Notes: generated by a model not told the origin, from the letters alone. A stretch of 33,394 bases of DNA from an uncultured Muribaculaceae bacterium (GCA_910578035.1 CAJTOB010000034.1:1-33394), one strand, 5' to 3'. Numbered from the stretch's first letter, positions 16,052 through 25,074 are shown. Made by a program: numbers and translations.

Positions 16052-18994
16052 TTAAAATGTTAATTGTGCGCCGAATGTAAACCGGGTCGACTGCGGATAT
16101 GTGACTGAAGGCCATTCGATGCCGGGGAAGAGGCCGTTGATGTTGACTTCGGGGTTGTAGCCTTTGTACTTGGTGAAAGTAGCTACGTCGCGTGCTGTGA
16201 CGTAGAGACGTATCTTCTGCACATATTTGTTGAATTTGGCGGCGTTGAGAGTGTATCCGAGAGTGATGGCGTCGATTTTGAGGAATGAGCCGTCTTCGAG
16301 GAAGTAGTCGGATATGACCTTGGTGTTATCTTTGATAAATTTATGGTCGTAGTAGTAATCGCGGAGCATGTTTTTCTGGCTTCCGTCGCCTATGCCGTTG
16401 TACATCACGAAACCGTTATAGATGTCGAAGTCGAGCCAAGAGCGCAGCTGTATGCCGAGATCGAAGTCGCGGTATTTCACCTGAGTGTCGAATGAAAGGA
16501 TTACTTTCGGCAGAGCGTTGCCTTTGTAGACACGGTTGTCGACGTTCAGATTTTTCTCTGCGGGCACGATATTGTTTTCCTGGTCGTAGATCAGGAATTT
16601 ACCGTCGTCGTCAAAGCCGGCGTGGCGGTATACCCAGAATTCGCCAATATTGCTTTTGGCGCTGATTCGTGTGACGGCACCCGGGCTGCCGGGGTCAGGA
16701 AGGTTGTCGGAGTTGACATATGCGCCTTCATAGCCGAGATTGTCGATTCTTGATTTGTTGCCGAATGCGCGAACGGTCGCATCCCAGTGCCAGCCGTTGG
16801 TGTCAAGGATGTTGCCGCCGAGTTCCACTTCCCAACCGTTGTTGGAGAGTGAGCCTACGTTGTAGTAGCATGTTTTGAGTACGTTCGGTGGAACTGGCAC
16901 ATTGAGCAGATAGATGAGGTCGTTTACTTTGCGCTTGTACCAGTCGAAGCGGCCCCAGAGGCGATTGTTGAACATTGCGAAGTCGAAACCGATGTTAAGT
17001 TCGTGTTTTTCCTCCCACTTGATGTCGGGGTTGACATTGCGCTGTGGACCCCAGCTGGTCTGCCAGATGCCCTGGAAGGGGTATTCGCCATAGTTTGTGA
17101 ACAGGGTTGTGGTTAGTCCGGATGGGAGACCGTTGTTACCGGTTACACCGTAGCCTGCGCGAATCTTGAGGTCGTTGAGCCATTCGATGTCTTTCATGAA
17201 TTCCTCGCGGATTATACGCCAGCCGCCAGATACGGACCAGAAGTTGCCCCAGCGGTTGTTAGCACCGAATTTAGAGGAGCCTTCGCGGCGGTATGACAGA
17301 GAGAGGAGGTATTTTTCGTCGTAGGAGTAGTTGGCTCGGCCGAAGAATGCTATCAGCCGCTGGCGCGGGTCTTTGTATGAAGCCATTCCAGCCATGCCTT
17401 CCTTGAGGTCGGAGCCTTCGCCGAGGTTCCAGGGTCCTACGCCTTCGATGGTGAAGTCGGAGTTTTCGGCGTTGAAACTGTCACCTGAGTTCTGCCAGAA
17501 GCTCCAGCCGGCCACGGCGTCGATGTTGTGACGGCCGAAGTCTTTGCGGTATGATGCGTAGGCTTCATAGGAGTTGTATAGCTCGTGCGAGTATGAGTGC
17601 TTGGCATATCCTTTTTTGCCGGTCTCGATAGATGTTAGGTGCTTGGGGCTGCGGTATTCGTAGGCGCGGTATTGGCGGTAGTCGATATTGGCGCTTGCCT
17701 GCACCGAGAATCCTGGAAGGATGTTGTATTTGAGAGTTCCCGAAGCTGTCATCCATTGATCGCGGCCTTCGAAGTCGCGGTATGCGAGGTCGGCCACTGG
17801 CGAGGTTGTTGTACCGCCAAGACCGTTGGACTGAATGTTGTAGTTATCGGGATTTTCGGGATCCATCAGGGGAATAGTAGGGTTGAGGGTCATTGCATTG
17901 TTGAGGCGCGATGTGTTGCCGAGGCTGTTGCGGTTCGACTGGCGCACCTGCAGACGTGTGCCTATATCAAGTTTGTTTTCGAAAACCTTGAAATTGGCGT
18001 TGATGCGGCCCGAATAGTCGGTACGAGTATTTTTCTTGATGAGGCCGTTGTCGTTGTTGTACATGAGCGAGGCATATACGTTGGCTTTTTCGGTGCCTCC
18101 GCTGAGGGTCATAGTGTGCTTGTTGGAGAATGCGTTGTCGTTGACGAGCTCGCCGTACCAGTCGGTCTGGTAGCCGTAGTCGTAACCGAGACCTTCGGCG
18201 ACGAATTCTTCAGGCGAAAGCATTTCGGGGCGTTTGCGAATATGGTCAATTGAGAGTTCGGCTGAGTATGTCACCGTTGTTCTGCCGGCTTTGCCGCTCT
18301 TGGTGGTTATAAGCACAACGCCGCCGGCGGCACGAGTACCATAGATGGCTCCTGCCGAGGCGTCTTTGAGCACGTCGATAGATTCGATATCCTCCTGGTT
18401 GATAGAGCGAATGTCGCCGCCGGGAATACCGTCGATTACTACAAGCGGGCCTTTCGATGAGTTTACTGAAGCTACACCTCGGAGCTGGAAGCCGGGGCTG
18501 GAGGTGTTTGGGTTGTTAGAAGTGTTGATGGTAAGGCCAGGAATTTTACCCTGCATGGCAGTAGCTACTGTTGCGCCGCCGATGCCCTGCACGAGGTCGT
18601 CGCCTTTGATTGTGGTGATGGCCGAGGTTACGCGCTTGCGTTCGGTTTGTCCGTAGCCGATCACGACGACGTCGTTGAGCAGGCTTGTATTGGTCTCAAG
18701 GATGATATTGAGCCCGGTGGTTTTGTCGATTTTGACTGTTTTGGATAGGTAGCCAACGCAAGAGATTGTGAGTTTCTGTCCTATTTTGGCGTTGATGGAG
18801 AAGTTGCCGTCGAGGTCGGTAGAGACGCCGGTCTTGGCGTTGTCGACAACTACCGAGGCTCCCACTACCGGGAGGTCATCGTCACCTGTGATTGTGCCGG
18901 TCACTGTCTGTGCCGAGGTCGTAAATCCGGCTGCGGTTATCCATAGCAAGAGGATTCCGAAAAGCCGGAGCACGTCGTTTTTCTTGTTTGACAT
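16052..18994 (-). CDS. SusC/RagA family TonB-dependent transporter
   Basis: A 980-residue outer-membrane barrel that imports oligosaccharides (or peptides) captured by SusD. A signal peptide ends near TTSA-QT (residue 28). Residues 31-100 form the carboxypeptidase-regulatory-like domain (VTGTITGDDDLPVVGASVVV) characteristic of SusC. LLNDVVVIGYGQTERKR (about 105-121) is the TonB-box/plug entry, the plug continues through VLKDASAGAIYGTRAAGGVV, and the rest is a 22-strand barrel ending in FGAQLTF with a terminal Phe. The length is typical. It follows the GH31 gene after 115 bases that contain a hairpin but no perfect promoter match, so it may be expressed by read-through past that hairpin. No HTCS, SusR or ECF/anti-sigma regulator gene is in the locus. 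Confidence 0.97.
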   Translation of the reverse strand: MSNKKNDVLRLFGILLLWITAAGFTTSAQTVTGTITGDDDLPVVGASVVVDNAKTGVSTDLDGNFSINAKIGQKLTISCVGYLSKTVKIDKTTGLNIILETNTSLLNDVVVIGYGQTERKRVTSAITTIKGDDLVQGIGGATVATAMQGKIPGLTINTSNNPNTSSPGFQLRGVASVNSSKGPLVVIDGIPGGDIRSINQEDIESIDVLKDASAGAIYGTRAAGGVVLITTKSGKAGRTTVTYSAELSIDHIRKRPEMLSPEEFVAEGLGYDYGYQTDWYGELVNDNAFSNKHTMTLSGGTEKANVYASLMYNNDNGLIKKNTRTDYSGRINANFKVFENKLDIGTRLQVRQSNRNSLGNTSRLNNAMTLNPTIPLMDPENPDNYNIQSNGLGGTTTSPVADLAYRDFEGRDQWMTASGTLKYNILPGFSVQASANIDYRQYRAYEYRSPKHLTSIETGKKGYAKHSYSHELYNSYEAYASYRKDFGRHNIDAVAGWSFWQNSGDSFNAENSDFTIEGVGPWNLGEGSDLKEGMAGMASYKDPRQRLIAFFGRANYSYDEKYLLSLSYRREGSSKFGANNRWGNFWSVSGGWRIIREEFMKDIEWLNDLKIRAGYGVTGNNGLPSGLTTTLFTNYGEYPFQGIWQTSWGPQRNVNPDIKWEEKHELNIGFDFAMFNNRLWGRFDWYKRKVNDLIYLLNVPVPPNVLKTCYYNVGSLSNNGWEVELGGNILDTNGWHWDATVRAFGNKSRIDNLGYEGAYVNSDNLPDPGSPGAVTRISAKSNIGEFWVYRHAGFDDDGKFLIYDQENNIVPAEKNLNVDNRVYKGNALPKVILSFDTQVKYRDFDLGIQLRSWLDFDIYNGFVMYNGIGDGSQKNMLRDYYYDHKFIKDNTKVISDYFLEDGSFLKIDAITLGYTLNAAKFNKYVQKIRLYVTARDVATFTKYKGYNPEVNINGLFPGIEWPSVTYPQSTRFTFGAQLTF

Positions 18995-19060
18995 GTTCGG
19001 TGGTTTTTAGAAAAAAGGTTGTGATTAATGAAGTTTATTTATGAGTCAGGTGTACAGCGG

Positions 19061-19092
19061 TGGCTGCGGAGGGTGTTTACCCTCCGTTGCCA
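19061..19092 (-). terminator. Hairpin between GH31 and susC (terminator or attenuator)
   Basis: An 8-base perfect stem CGGAGGGT (19067-19074) and ACCCTCCG (19079-19086) with a GTTT loop, extended past a 2-base mismatch by TGGC/GCCA. It lies 18 bases past the GH31 stop and before SusC. On the minus strand no U-run follows at once, though TTTTTT occurs much closer to the susC start. Confidence 0.55.
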
Positions 19093-19109
19093 CGCAAGCC
19101 TGAGTCGGC

Positions 19110-21767
19110 TTATTTTTTGTCTTCGGAAGCTGCTTTAGCCGCTGCCTTGGCTGCCATTTCGTCGGCTATAGCTTTGGCTGCCTCTGGTTTATTGACGGCG
19201 TTGAGGAACCATACGCGAGTTTTGTCGTCGAGCGGCTGAGCCTTTACTATTTCGGGCAGGCGGTCGAATCTCTCGCGGAACTGGGCGAGCAGTTCGGCAT
19301 TTTTTTCGGGAGCGTAGCCCATAGCTTCGTAGATTATGCTCATCGGGCCGAAATCTTCGGTTACCTCAAGGCGCGCGTAGCGGTTCTTGATGTTTCCGAA
19401 TGCGTTTACGAAGCGGCTCATGTTGCCGATCGTGCCGTCTGCAATCATGTATGAGTCGGGGTATTCGATTTCGACGGTGCGGGCCCGGTCGCAGTCTTTT
19501 TCAGGAAGGTCTATGATTACAGCGAGTTCTTCGGGCACGTAGGTGAATGTGGCGTCGGTTCCGTCTATTCTCACAGATTTTGGCTGGGCTACAGCAACTG
19601 TTTTCACCTGAAAGCGACGCGACTTCGGCATATCTGCATACGAGCCCTTGCGGGGAGCTATTTTCACGGTGAGTCTGTTGCCCTCGTGGCGGGAGTAGAC
19701 ATCTGTGGTGGCGTATTCGGTTTCGTATTTCTGGTCGTTGCCGTTGTCTTCGTAGATGGTGAAGCAGCCGTCGGCACCGGGATATACGGTAAGTGAATAA
19801 GCCGGGTTGTTGAAGCGCAGGGTGCTTTCCTTTTCGGCGTGGAATGGCAGAATGGAGCCGGCTTTGATGTAGACGGGAGTTTCGTCGATGTTAAATCGGC
19901 GCTGATATGTCTTGCCTCCTTCGAGCATGGTACCGGTGGCTTCCTCATACCATTGCCCCTCGGGAAGCCATACTTCTACAGTGGCATATCCATCGGCCTC
20001 GACGGGCGCTGTGACGGGCTTGACTATCATGTTGTCGCCGAACATGTACTGGTTTTTCTGTGCGTATGCTTCTTCGGCATCGGGGTAGTCGTAATACATC
20101 GGGCGGCACAGGGCAACTGATGTGTCGTGGGCCTTTCGCGCCATGGTGTAGATGTAGGGTGCCATTTGATAGCGGCGCTGTATGGAATTACGGATGTTGC
20201 TGAATATGCGGCGGTCGAAATTCCACGGTTCTTTAACAAGATAGCGGTTCTTGTTGGAATGTGTGCGCATGATTGGGCTATAGGCTCCATACTGCATGGC
20301 ACGGGCATAGAGTTCGGGGTTGGTGGTCGTGTCGCCGGGTGCGAGATAGTGGCCGCCAAGGTCGTGGCTCCAGAATCCGTAGCAGACATTTCCGGCTGTT
20401 GATGTGAAGTATGGCAGGAAATCGAGTGATTTCCAGGTCACATAGTTGTCACCTGAGAATCCGATCTGGTATCGGTGGTTACCCAGACCGCCCCAGCGGT
20501 GGTAAAGAAGTGGCCGGACCTCAGGACGGTCTTTTGCCATTTTAGTGAAGAAAGTATAGTTTAGCCACCATGTGTTGCTGAGACTGTCGAGTTTCGAATC
20601 GTAGAGGGCCTGTTGCCAGTCGAGCCACCAGAATGTGACTCCCTGGTCGGTCATCGGGTTGAGAATGTGCTTGAATATGCTGTTTATGAAGCGCTTGTCG
20701 GAGGTGACCCATGGCACGTCTTTTTCCGTTGCGGGGTCAATGCCGTTTTCGCGGGCTATGTCGGGATATGCGGCTTCGAATTTCTTGACGCCTGAAGCCG
20801 GGTGTAAGTTTAGTGTTACCTTCAGATTGTTGTCGCGGAGATAGTTGAGGAATTTCTCTGGTTCAGGGAATAAACGGCGGTTCCACGTCCAGCCGGTCCA
20901 GCCTCCGTGGTCGGCATCGGTGTAGTGCCAGTCCATGTCGATAACGAGCACTTCCAGTGGAATCTGATAGTCGTTGAAACTCTGGATTAGATCGCGGAAC
21001 TCATGTTCGGAATAGGCCCACCAGCGCGACCACCAGTAGCCGAATGCATATCTGGGCGGAAGTGAAATCTGGCCTGAAAGCGTGGTGAAGTCTTTGAGGG
21101 CTCCTTTGTAGTCGTTGCCATAGGCCATGAAGTACCAGTCTTGCGAACCTTTGTTGTTCTTGCGTTCTTTAACCCATTCGAGGTCAGGGTCGTTGTCGAA
21201 GAGGTAGCTTCGCGAGTCGTCGAGTAATGTCCAGCCGTCGCGAGCCAATAGGCCGGTCTCAAGTCGGCCCGGTTTGGGCTCGTACTTGCCGTCCTTGTTT
21301 TTTACCATGATGTCGGGGCCGTCCCATCGGTCGAGAGTGCGGGTGGTGCCCATTAGATTTTCTTTCTGGGCAATGCCGGGATGCCAAGAGAAAGGTTTAA
21401 TGTCGCCCCGCGATTCTATCGTAAGGTTGTCGGCGGTGAAAGGCCCGGAGTTTTTCTTGTATTTCAGCTCCAGTTTCGGAGTCTGGATTGTCACATACTG
21501 CTTGTCGGAGATGACTTTGGCATTGGATTCGGGATAAAGGCGGTTTACAGCTACCTGCGATTTATCGTCAACGAATTTGCCTTTTGGAGAGTATTCTAAT
21601 CGTACAAGACCATCTGATACTACTGTAAATCGGACATGCTTGTCTTTGTAAACGATTCCGTCGGTCAGATGTGCAGAATTACCCCCCCCTGATAATGCGC
21701 TGACACTCTGTGGGTTACAGAGCAATGCGGTAAGGATTGGGAATAAGCCTTTCAATAGCTTTCTCAT
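19110..21767 (-). CDS. Glycoside hydrolase family 31 (alpha-glucosidase/alpha-xylosidase type)
   Basis: An 885-residue exported hydrolase that should release alpha-linked sugars. The signal peptide ends near VSA (residue 23). An N-terminal beta-sandwich (about 40-230) precedes the (beta/alpha)8 catalytic domain (about 235-560). The predicted nucleophile is Asp383 in FWWLDWQQ and the acid/base Asp440 in GFSGDN, the two conserved GH31 positions. C-terminal beta-sandwiches run to about residue 775, followed by a helical tail of roughly 110 residues ending in an Ala/Lys-rich stretch, which is unusual for the family. The coding strand has a run of eight G at residues 27-29, right after the signal peptide. 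It is the first gene of the SusC/SusD locus. Exact specificity (glucose, xylose, galactose or a modified sugar) cannot be read from sequence alone. Confidence 0.93.
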   Translation of the reverse strand: MRKLLKGLFPILTALLCNPQSVSALSGGGNSAHLTDGIVYKDKHVRFTVVSDGLVRLEYSPKGKFVDDKSQVAVNRLYPESNAKVISDKQYVTIQTPKLELKYKKNSGPFTADNLTIESRGDIKPFSWHPGIAQKENLMGTTRTLDRWDGPDIMVKNKDGKYEPKPGRLETGLLARDGWTLLDDSRSYLFDNDPDLEWVKERKNNKGSQDWYFMAYGNDYKGALKDFTTLSGQISLPPRYAFGYWWSRWWAYSEHEFRDLIQSFNDYQIPLEVLVIDMDWHYTDADHGGWTGWTWNRRLFPEPEKFLNYLRDNNLKVTLNLHPASGVKKFEAAYPDIARENGIDPATEKDVPWVTSDKRFINSIFKHILNPMTDQGVTFWWLDWQQALYDSKLDSLSNTWWLNYTFFTKMAKDRPEVRPLLYHRWGGLGNHRYQIGFSGDNYVTWKSLDFLPYFTSTAGNVCYGFWSHDLGGHYLAPGDTTTNPELYARAMQYGAYSPIMRTHSNKNRYLVKEPWNFDRRIFSNIRNSIQRRYQMAPYIYTMARKAHDTSVALCRPMYYDYPDAEEAYAQKNQYMFGDNMIVKPVTAPVEADGYATVEVWLPEGQWYEEATGTMLEGGKTYQRRFNIDETPVYIKAGSILPFHAEKESTLRFNNPAYSLTVYPGADGCFTIYEDNGNDQKYETEYATTDVYSRHEGNRLTVKIAPRKGSYADMPKSRRFQVKTVAVAQPKSVRIDGTDATFTYVPEELAVIIDLPEKDCDRARTVEIEYPDSYMIADGTIGNMSRFVNAFGNIKNRYARLEVTEDFGPMSIIYEAMGYAPEKNAELLAQFRERFDRLPEIVKAQPLDDKTRVWFLNAVNKPEAAKAIADEMAAKAAAKAASEDKK
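21682..21689 (-). repeat. G8 homopolymer tract in the GH31 reading frame
   Basis: Eight consecutive C on the plus strand, G8 on the coding strand, encode Gly27-Gly29 of the GH31 enzyme directly after the signal peptide. Tracts of this length can slip during replication and switch a gene out of frame. It is the longest G/C run I noticed in the window. Confidence 0.85.
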
Positions 21768-21893
21768 GGTGGGATTGTTGAAAAAGGTTAATTTAATGTG
21801 CTAAAATGGTTTAAAAGCGAAGTTATTGATGATTTTGATGACTTTATGTTGTTCTATAGTCGCTAAATCAAGGTATGATAGAAGGATTTTTGG

Positions 21894-21901
21894 CAAATAT
21901 A
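21894..21901 (-). promoter_or_regulatory. Possible -7 element for the GH31-SusCD locus
   Basis: Minus-strand TATATTTG is a perfect TAnnTTTG match about 127 bases before the GH31 start, in an AT-rich spacer (21768-21981) with no gene. No TTTG is found 19-20 bases upstream, so this half-site may depend on an activator or may be chance. Apart from this and the korB terminator, I see nothing in the 295-base spacer. Confidence 0.3.
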
Positions 21902-21981
21902 AACAAAAAAATGTGAATAGAGACGGTTGGTTTGTGTTAAAATGGCCTTATTAATACATTTTAACAGATGGGGTTTGTCAA

Positions 21982-22021
21982 AAAACTACCGCCGAGAGAT
22001 AATGTCTTTCGGCGGGAGTTT
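21982..22021 (-). terminator. Rho-independent terminator after korB
   Basis: On the minus strand CCGCCGAAAGA and TCTCTCGGCGG (22017-22007 and 22001-21991) form an 11-base stem with one mismatched pair and a 5-base loop. An outer ACT/AGT pairing flanks it, and it ends in AGTTTTTTG. It lies 42 bases past the korB stop. Confidence 0.8.
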
Positions 22022-22062
22022 AATATAGATTTGCTGTCTAAACGATTGTTGTTTTTCTGGCT

Positions 22063-23073
22063 TTATTCGACGGTCCAGGTTTCGCCGGCGAGGATCATGT
22101 CGCGGAGGGTGTTGAAGCCTTTGGCGGCGCGGACTTCGGTCACCTGGGCGGAGACGCCGGCGTCGTATGTGGGGGCTTCGACGTCGCGGATTACGCCGAG
22201 TGCGAGGGGGAGTGTCTCGCCGTCCATCATGGCGAGCTGCTGGTGGAGGAAGTTGGATTCGGTGTGGGCGTCGTGAACGAGCACGTCGTCGATGGTGTAT
22301 CCGTCTTCGCCGATAGTCACGGCTTTGAGGAGGAATCCGTCGCGTACGAGGCCTTTGTTTTTGTCTTTGCCGAATATCATTTTTTCGCCGTGGCGGAGGA
22401 GGATTGTTCGGTCGGCGCGGACTTCGCGGTCGGTGATGGCGTTGTGGATTCCGTTGTTGAATATCACGCAGTTCTGGAGGATTTCTACTACAGATGTGCC
22501 TTTGTGGCGGGCTGCCGCGGCGAGGACGTCCTGCGATGTGGCGAGCTCTACGTCGATGCTTCGGGCGAAGAAGTTGCCGCGGGCGCCAAATACGAGTTCA
22601 GCGGGAATGAAGGGGTCTTCGACGGTGCCGTAGGGGCTTGATTTCGACACGAAACCGCGTGCGCTCGTAGGGGAGTACTGGCCCTTGGTGAGGCCGTAGA
22701 TTTTGTTGTTGAAGAGCACGATGTTTATGTCGATGTTTCGGCGCACGGCGTGTATGAAGTGGTTGCCACCGATGGCGAGGCCGTCGCCGTCGCCCGAAAT
22801 CTGCCATACGGTCATTTCGGGGTTTGCCACTTTGTAGCCGGTGGCTATGGCGGCGGCGCGTCCGTGGATTGTGTGGAAGCCGTATGTGTTCATGTAGTAG
22901 GGCAGGCGCGAGCTGCAGCCGATACCCGATATGACGGCAGTTTTGTGCGGGGGCACACCCAGGGTAGCCATTGCTTTGTGGAGGGTGTTGAGGATTGCAT
23001 GGTCGCCGCAGCCCGGGCACCATCGCACGGCCTGTTCGCTTTTATAGTCGGCTGCTGTATATTGAGAGTCCAT
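22063..23073 (-). CDS. korB: 2-oxoacid:ferredoxin oxidoreductase beta subunit (2-oxoglutarate synthase type)
   Basis: A 336-residue cytoplasmic subunit that binds thiamine diphosphate and an iron-sulfur cluster and, with KorA, interconverts 2-oxoglutarate and succinyl-CoA using ferredoxin. The Cys19/Cys22 pair in RWCPGCGDHAIL and Cys53 in ISGIGCSSR are cluster ligands of this family. The thiamine diphosphate motif is GDGDGLAIGGNH (from residue 94) through LFNNKIYGLTKGQ. The length is normal for KorB. It is downstream of korA with a 56-base gap that is filled by a 7-base periodic inverted array, and is followed by a strong terminator. Pyruvate or another 2-oxoacid is possible as substrate, but the two-subunit layout fits KorAB best. 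Confidence 0.93.
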   Translation of the reverse strand: MDSQYTAADYKSEQAVRWCPGCGDHAILNTLHKAMATLGVPPHKTAVISGIGCSSRLPYYMNTYGFHTIHGRAAAIATGYKVANPEMTVWQISGDGDGLAIGGNHFIHAVRRNIDINIVLFNNKIYGLTKGQYSPTSARGFVSKSSPYGTVEDPFIPAELVFGARGNFFARSIDVELATSQDVLAAAARHKGTSVVEILQNCVIFNNGIHNAITDREVRADRTILLRHGEKMIFGKDKNKGLVRDGFLLKAVTIGEDGYTIDDVLVHDAHTESNFLHQQLAMMDGETLPLALGVIRDVEAPTYDAGVSAQVTEVRAAKGFNTLRDMILAGETWTVE

Positions 23074-23080
23074 TTCTTTA

Positions 23081-23149
23081 AATTATGAATTAGGGATTAT
23101 GAATTATGGATTGAATGAACTGTTATTCATCATTCTTCATTCATAATTT
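23081..23149. repeat. 7-base periodic inverted array between korA and korB
   Basis: The left arm (23081-23115) reads AATTATG, AATTAGG, GATTATG, AATTATG, GATTGAA. The right arm (23125-23149) reads ATTCATC, ATTCTTC, ATTCATA, ATTT. The arms are inverted complements (AAATTATGAAT against ATTCATAATTT) around a short loop. The right arm overlaps the korA stop codon (23130-23132) and its last five or so codons, and the left arm lies 7 bases before the korB start. Confidence 0.8.
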
Positions 23150-24980
23150 CGATGGTTTTTTCGACTACTTCGCCTACGCTGAAGGGCTGGCCCTGGATTT
23201 TGTTGATACGGAGTATCTGGCGGTCGGCGAAGCGTGCCTGGAGATAGTCGGCGAACATGCCTGTGTTGAGTTCGGCCACGATGACGCGCTTGTATCGAGC
23301 AAGGACTTCGCCGGTGTTGGCGGGCAGGGGATTGATGTATCGGAAATGGGCGAAGGCGATTTTTTTGCCCTGGCGGCAGAGTTCTTCGGCTGCGGTGCGC
23401 AGATGGCCGTATGTTCCGCCCCAGCCGATAAGGATAGTGTCGGCATCGGGGTCGCCGAGCACTTCGAGGGCTGGAATGTCGTCGGCGATGCGGGCTATTT
23501 TCTCGCGGCGCAGGAGCACCATTTTCTCGTGGTTGACGGGGTCGGTGGATATGGCGCCGGTAGTGGCGTCTTTTTCGAGACCTCCAAGACGGTGGGTAGC
23601 ACCTTCGGTGCCTCCCACGGGCCAGTAGCGGCCGAGGTTTTCGCGGCGGGTATAGGGGCGCCAGGTGCCGTCGGCAAGCATTTCGGCGGGTATGTCGGGG
23701 GTCTTGATTTCAGGATATTCGTCGGCTTCGGGTATGCGCCATGCCGACGAGCCGTTGCCGATGAAGGCGTCGCTGAGCAGAATCACGGGGGTGCTGTGCT
23801 CGATGGCTATGCGGCAGGCTTCGAAAGCCATGGTGAAGCAGTCGGTGGGCGATGCGGGGGCTACGACGGCCAGGGGCGATTCGCCGTTGCGGCCGTAGAG
23901 GGCCTGCATGAGGTCGGTCTGTTCGGTCTTGGTGGGAAGGCCGGTGGAGGGTCCGCCGCGCTGCACGTCGATTACCACCAGCGGTAGTTCGGCGATTACG
24001 GCCAGGCCGATGCCTTCGCTCTTGAGGGCGAGGCCGGGTCCGGAGGTCGATGTCACAGCGAGGTTGCCTGCGAAGGCTGCGCCGATGGCCGAGCATACGC
24101 CGGCGATTTCGTCTTCCATTTGGCAAGCCTTCACACCGAGGTCCTTGCGCTTGGCGAGCTCATGGAGAATGTCGGTTGCGGGGGTGATGGGGTAGGAGCC
24201 GAGGAAGAGGGGGCGTCCGCATTTTTCGGAGGCCATGATAAGGCCCCATGCGGTGGCGGTGTTGCCGTTGATGTCGGTATATACGCCGGGGCGCGGGTCT
24301 TCGGTCTCTACCTTGTAGGTGCTTACGGAAGCGTGTATGTTGTGGCCGTAGTCGTATCCTGCCTGGAGTACTTTGGCATTGGCTTCGTAGACGGCGGGTT
24401 TCTTTGCGAATTTCTTTTTGAGGTGCTTGAGGGCGCCTTCGAGCGGACGGTCGAACAGCCAGCAGATGAGGCCGAGCACGAAGATGTTGCGGCATTTGAG
24501 CACGCTCTTGTTGTCGAGGCCTGTGTCGGCGAGGGCTGCCTTGGTCATGGTGGTGACGGGCACTTCAACAATCTGAGCCTTGATGCCGAGCTCTTCGAAG
24601 GGGCTGTCGGTGGCATACTGGGCTTTTTTGAGGTCGCTTTCGCGGAAGGAGTCGATGTCGACCACGATGACGCCTCCCGGTTTGAGGAAGCGGTGGTTGG
24701 TCTTGAGCGCGGCCGCGTTCATGGCAACGAGGACATCGCAGGCATCGCCGGGTGTGTGGACGCCTGTGCCGACACTTACCTGGAATCCGGAAACGCCGCT
24801 GAGCGAGCCCTGCGGGGCGCGGATTTCGGCCGGATAGTCGGGAAAGGTAGATACCTGGTTGCCCAGGCCTGCCGATACATTGGTGAAGATGTTGCCCGCG
24901 AGCTGCATACCGTCGCCGGAGTCGCCCGAGAATCGCACAACCACCTTGTCGAGAACCTTTACATTAGTTTTCTCCAACAT
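23130..24980 (-). CDS. korA: 2-oxoacid:ferredoxin oxidoreductase alpha subunit (gamma-alpha fusion)
   Basis: A 616-residue subunit with the gamma domain fused in front of the alpha domain, as in Bacteroidota and archaeal KorA. The gamma part (about 10-195) starts VRFSGDSGDGMQLAGNIF and includes PAEIRAPQGSLSGVSGFQV. The alpha part starts near residue 240 with the pyrimidine-binding segment LGSYPITPATDILHEL and carries GPGLALKSEGIGLAV and VQRGGPSTGLPTKTEQ. The C-terminal third is the swapped transketolase-like domain (ILIGWGGTYGHLRTA). No ferredoxin-like KorD or separate KorC gene is nearby, so electrons must go to a free ferredoxin. A good promoter is about 95 bases upstream, divergent from the cysteine protease gene. 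Confidence 0.94.
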   Translation of the reverse strand: MLEKTNVKVLDKVVVRFSGDSGDGMQLAGNIFTNVSAGLGNQVSTFPDYPAEIRAPQGSLSGVSGFQVSVGTGVHTPGDACDVLVAMNAAALKTNHRFLKPGGVIVVDIDSFRESDLKKAQYATDSPFEELGIKAQIVEVPVTTMTKAALADTGLDNKSVLKCRNIFVLGLICWLFDRPLEGALKHLKKKFAKKPAVYEANAKVLQAGYDYGHNIHASVSTYKVETEDPRPGVYTDINGNTATAWGLIMASEKCGRPLFLGSYPITPATDILHELAKRKDLGVKACQMEDEIAGVCSAIGAAFAGNLAVTSTSGPGLALKSEGIGLAVIAELPLVVIDVQRGGPSTGLPTKTEQTDLMQALYGRNGESPLAVVAPASPTDCFTMAFEACRIAIEHSTPVILLSDAFIGNGSSAWRIPEADEYPEIKTPDIPAEMLADGTWRPYTRRENLGRYWPVGGTEGATHRLGGLEKDATTGAISTDPVNHEKMVLLRREKIARIADDIPALEVLGDPDADTILIGWGGTYGHLRTAAEELCRQGKKIAFAHFRYINPLPANTGEVLARYKRVIVAELNTGMFADYLQARFADRQILRINKIQGQPFSVGEVVEKTIEIMNEE

Positions 24981-25074
24981 GACTAAGTTTATATGATAAT
25001 TGTTGTATGGGTGTTGATTCGTTAGATTTAAGGATATTGAGCGTCGCCGGGGGCGTCTGCCTCAAATCACACCG

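Noticed and set aside
24120..24986. Long plus-strand open frames opposite korA (also 23115-23987)
   Set aside because: They mirror the GC-rich codon pattern of korA on the other strand, and the protein is compositionally odd with no recognisable domain.
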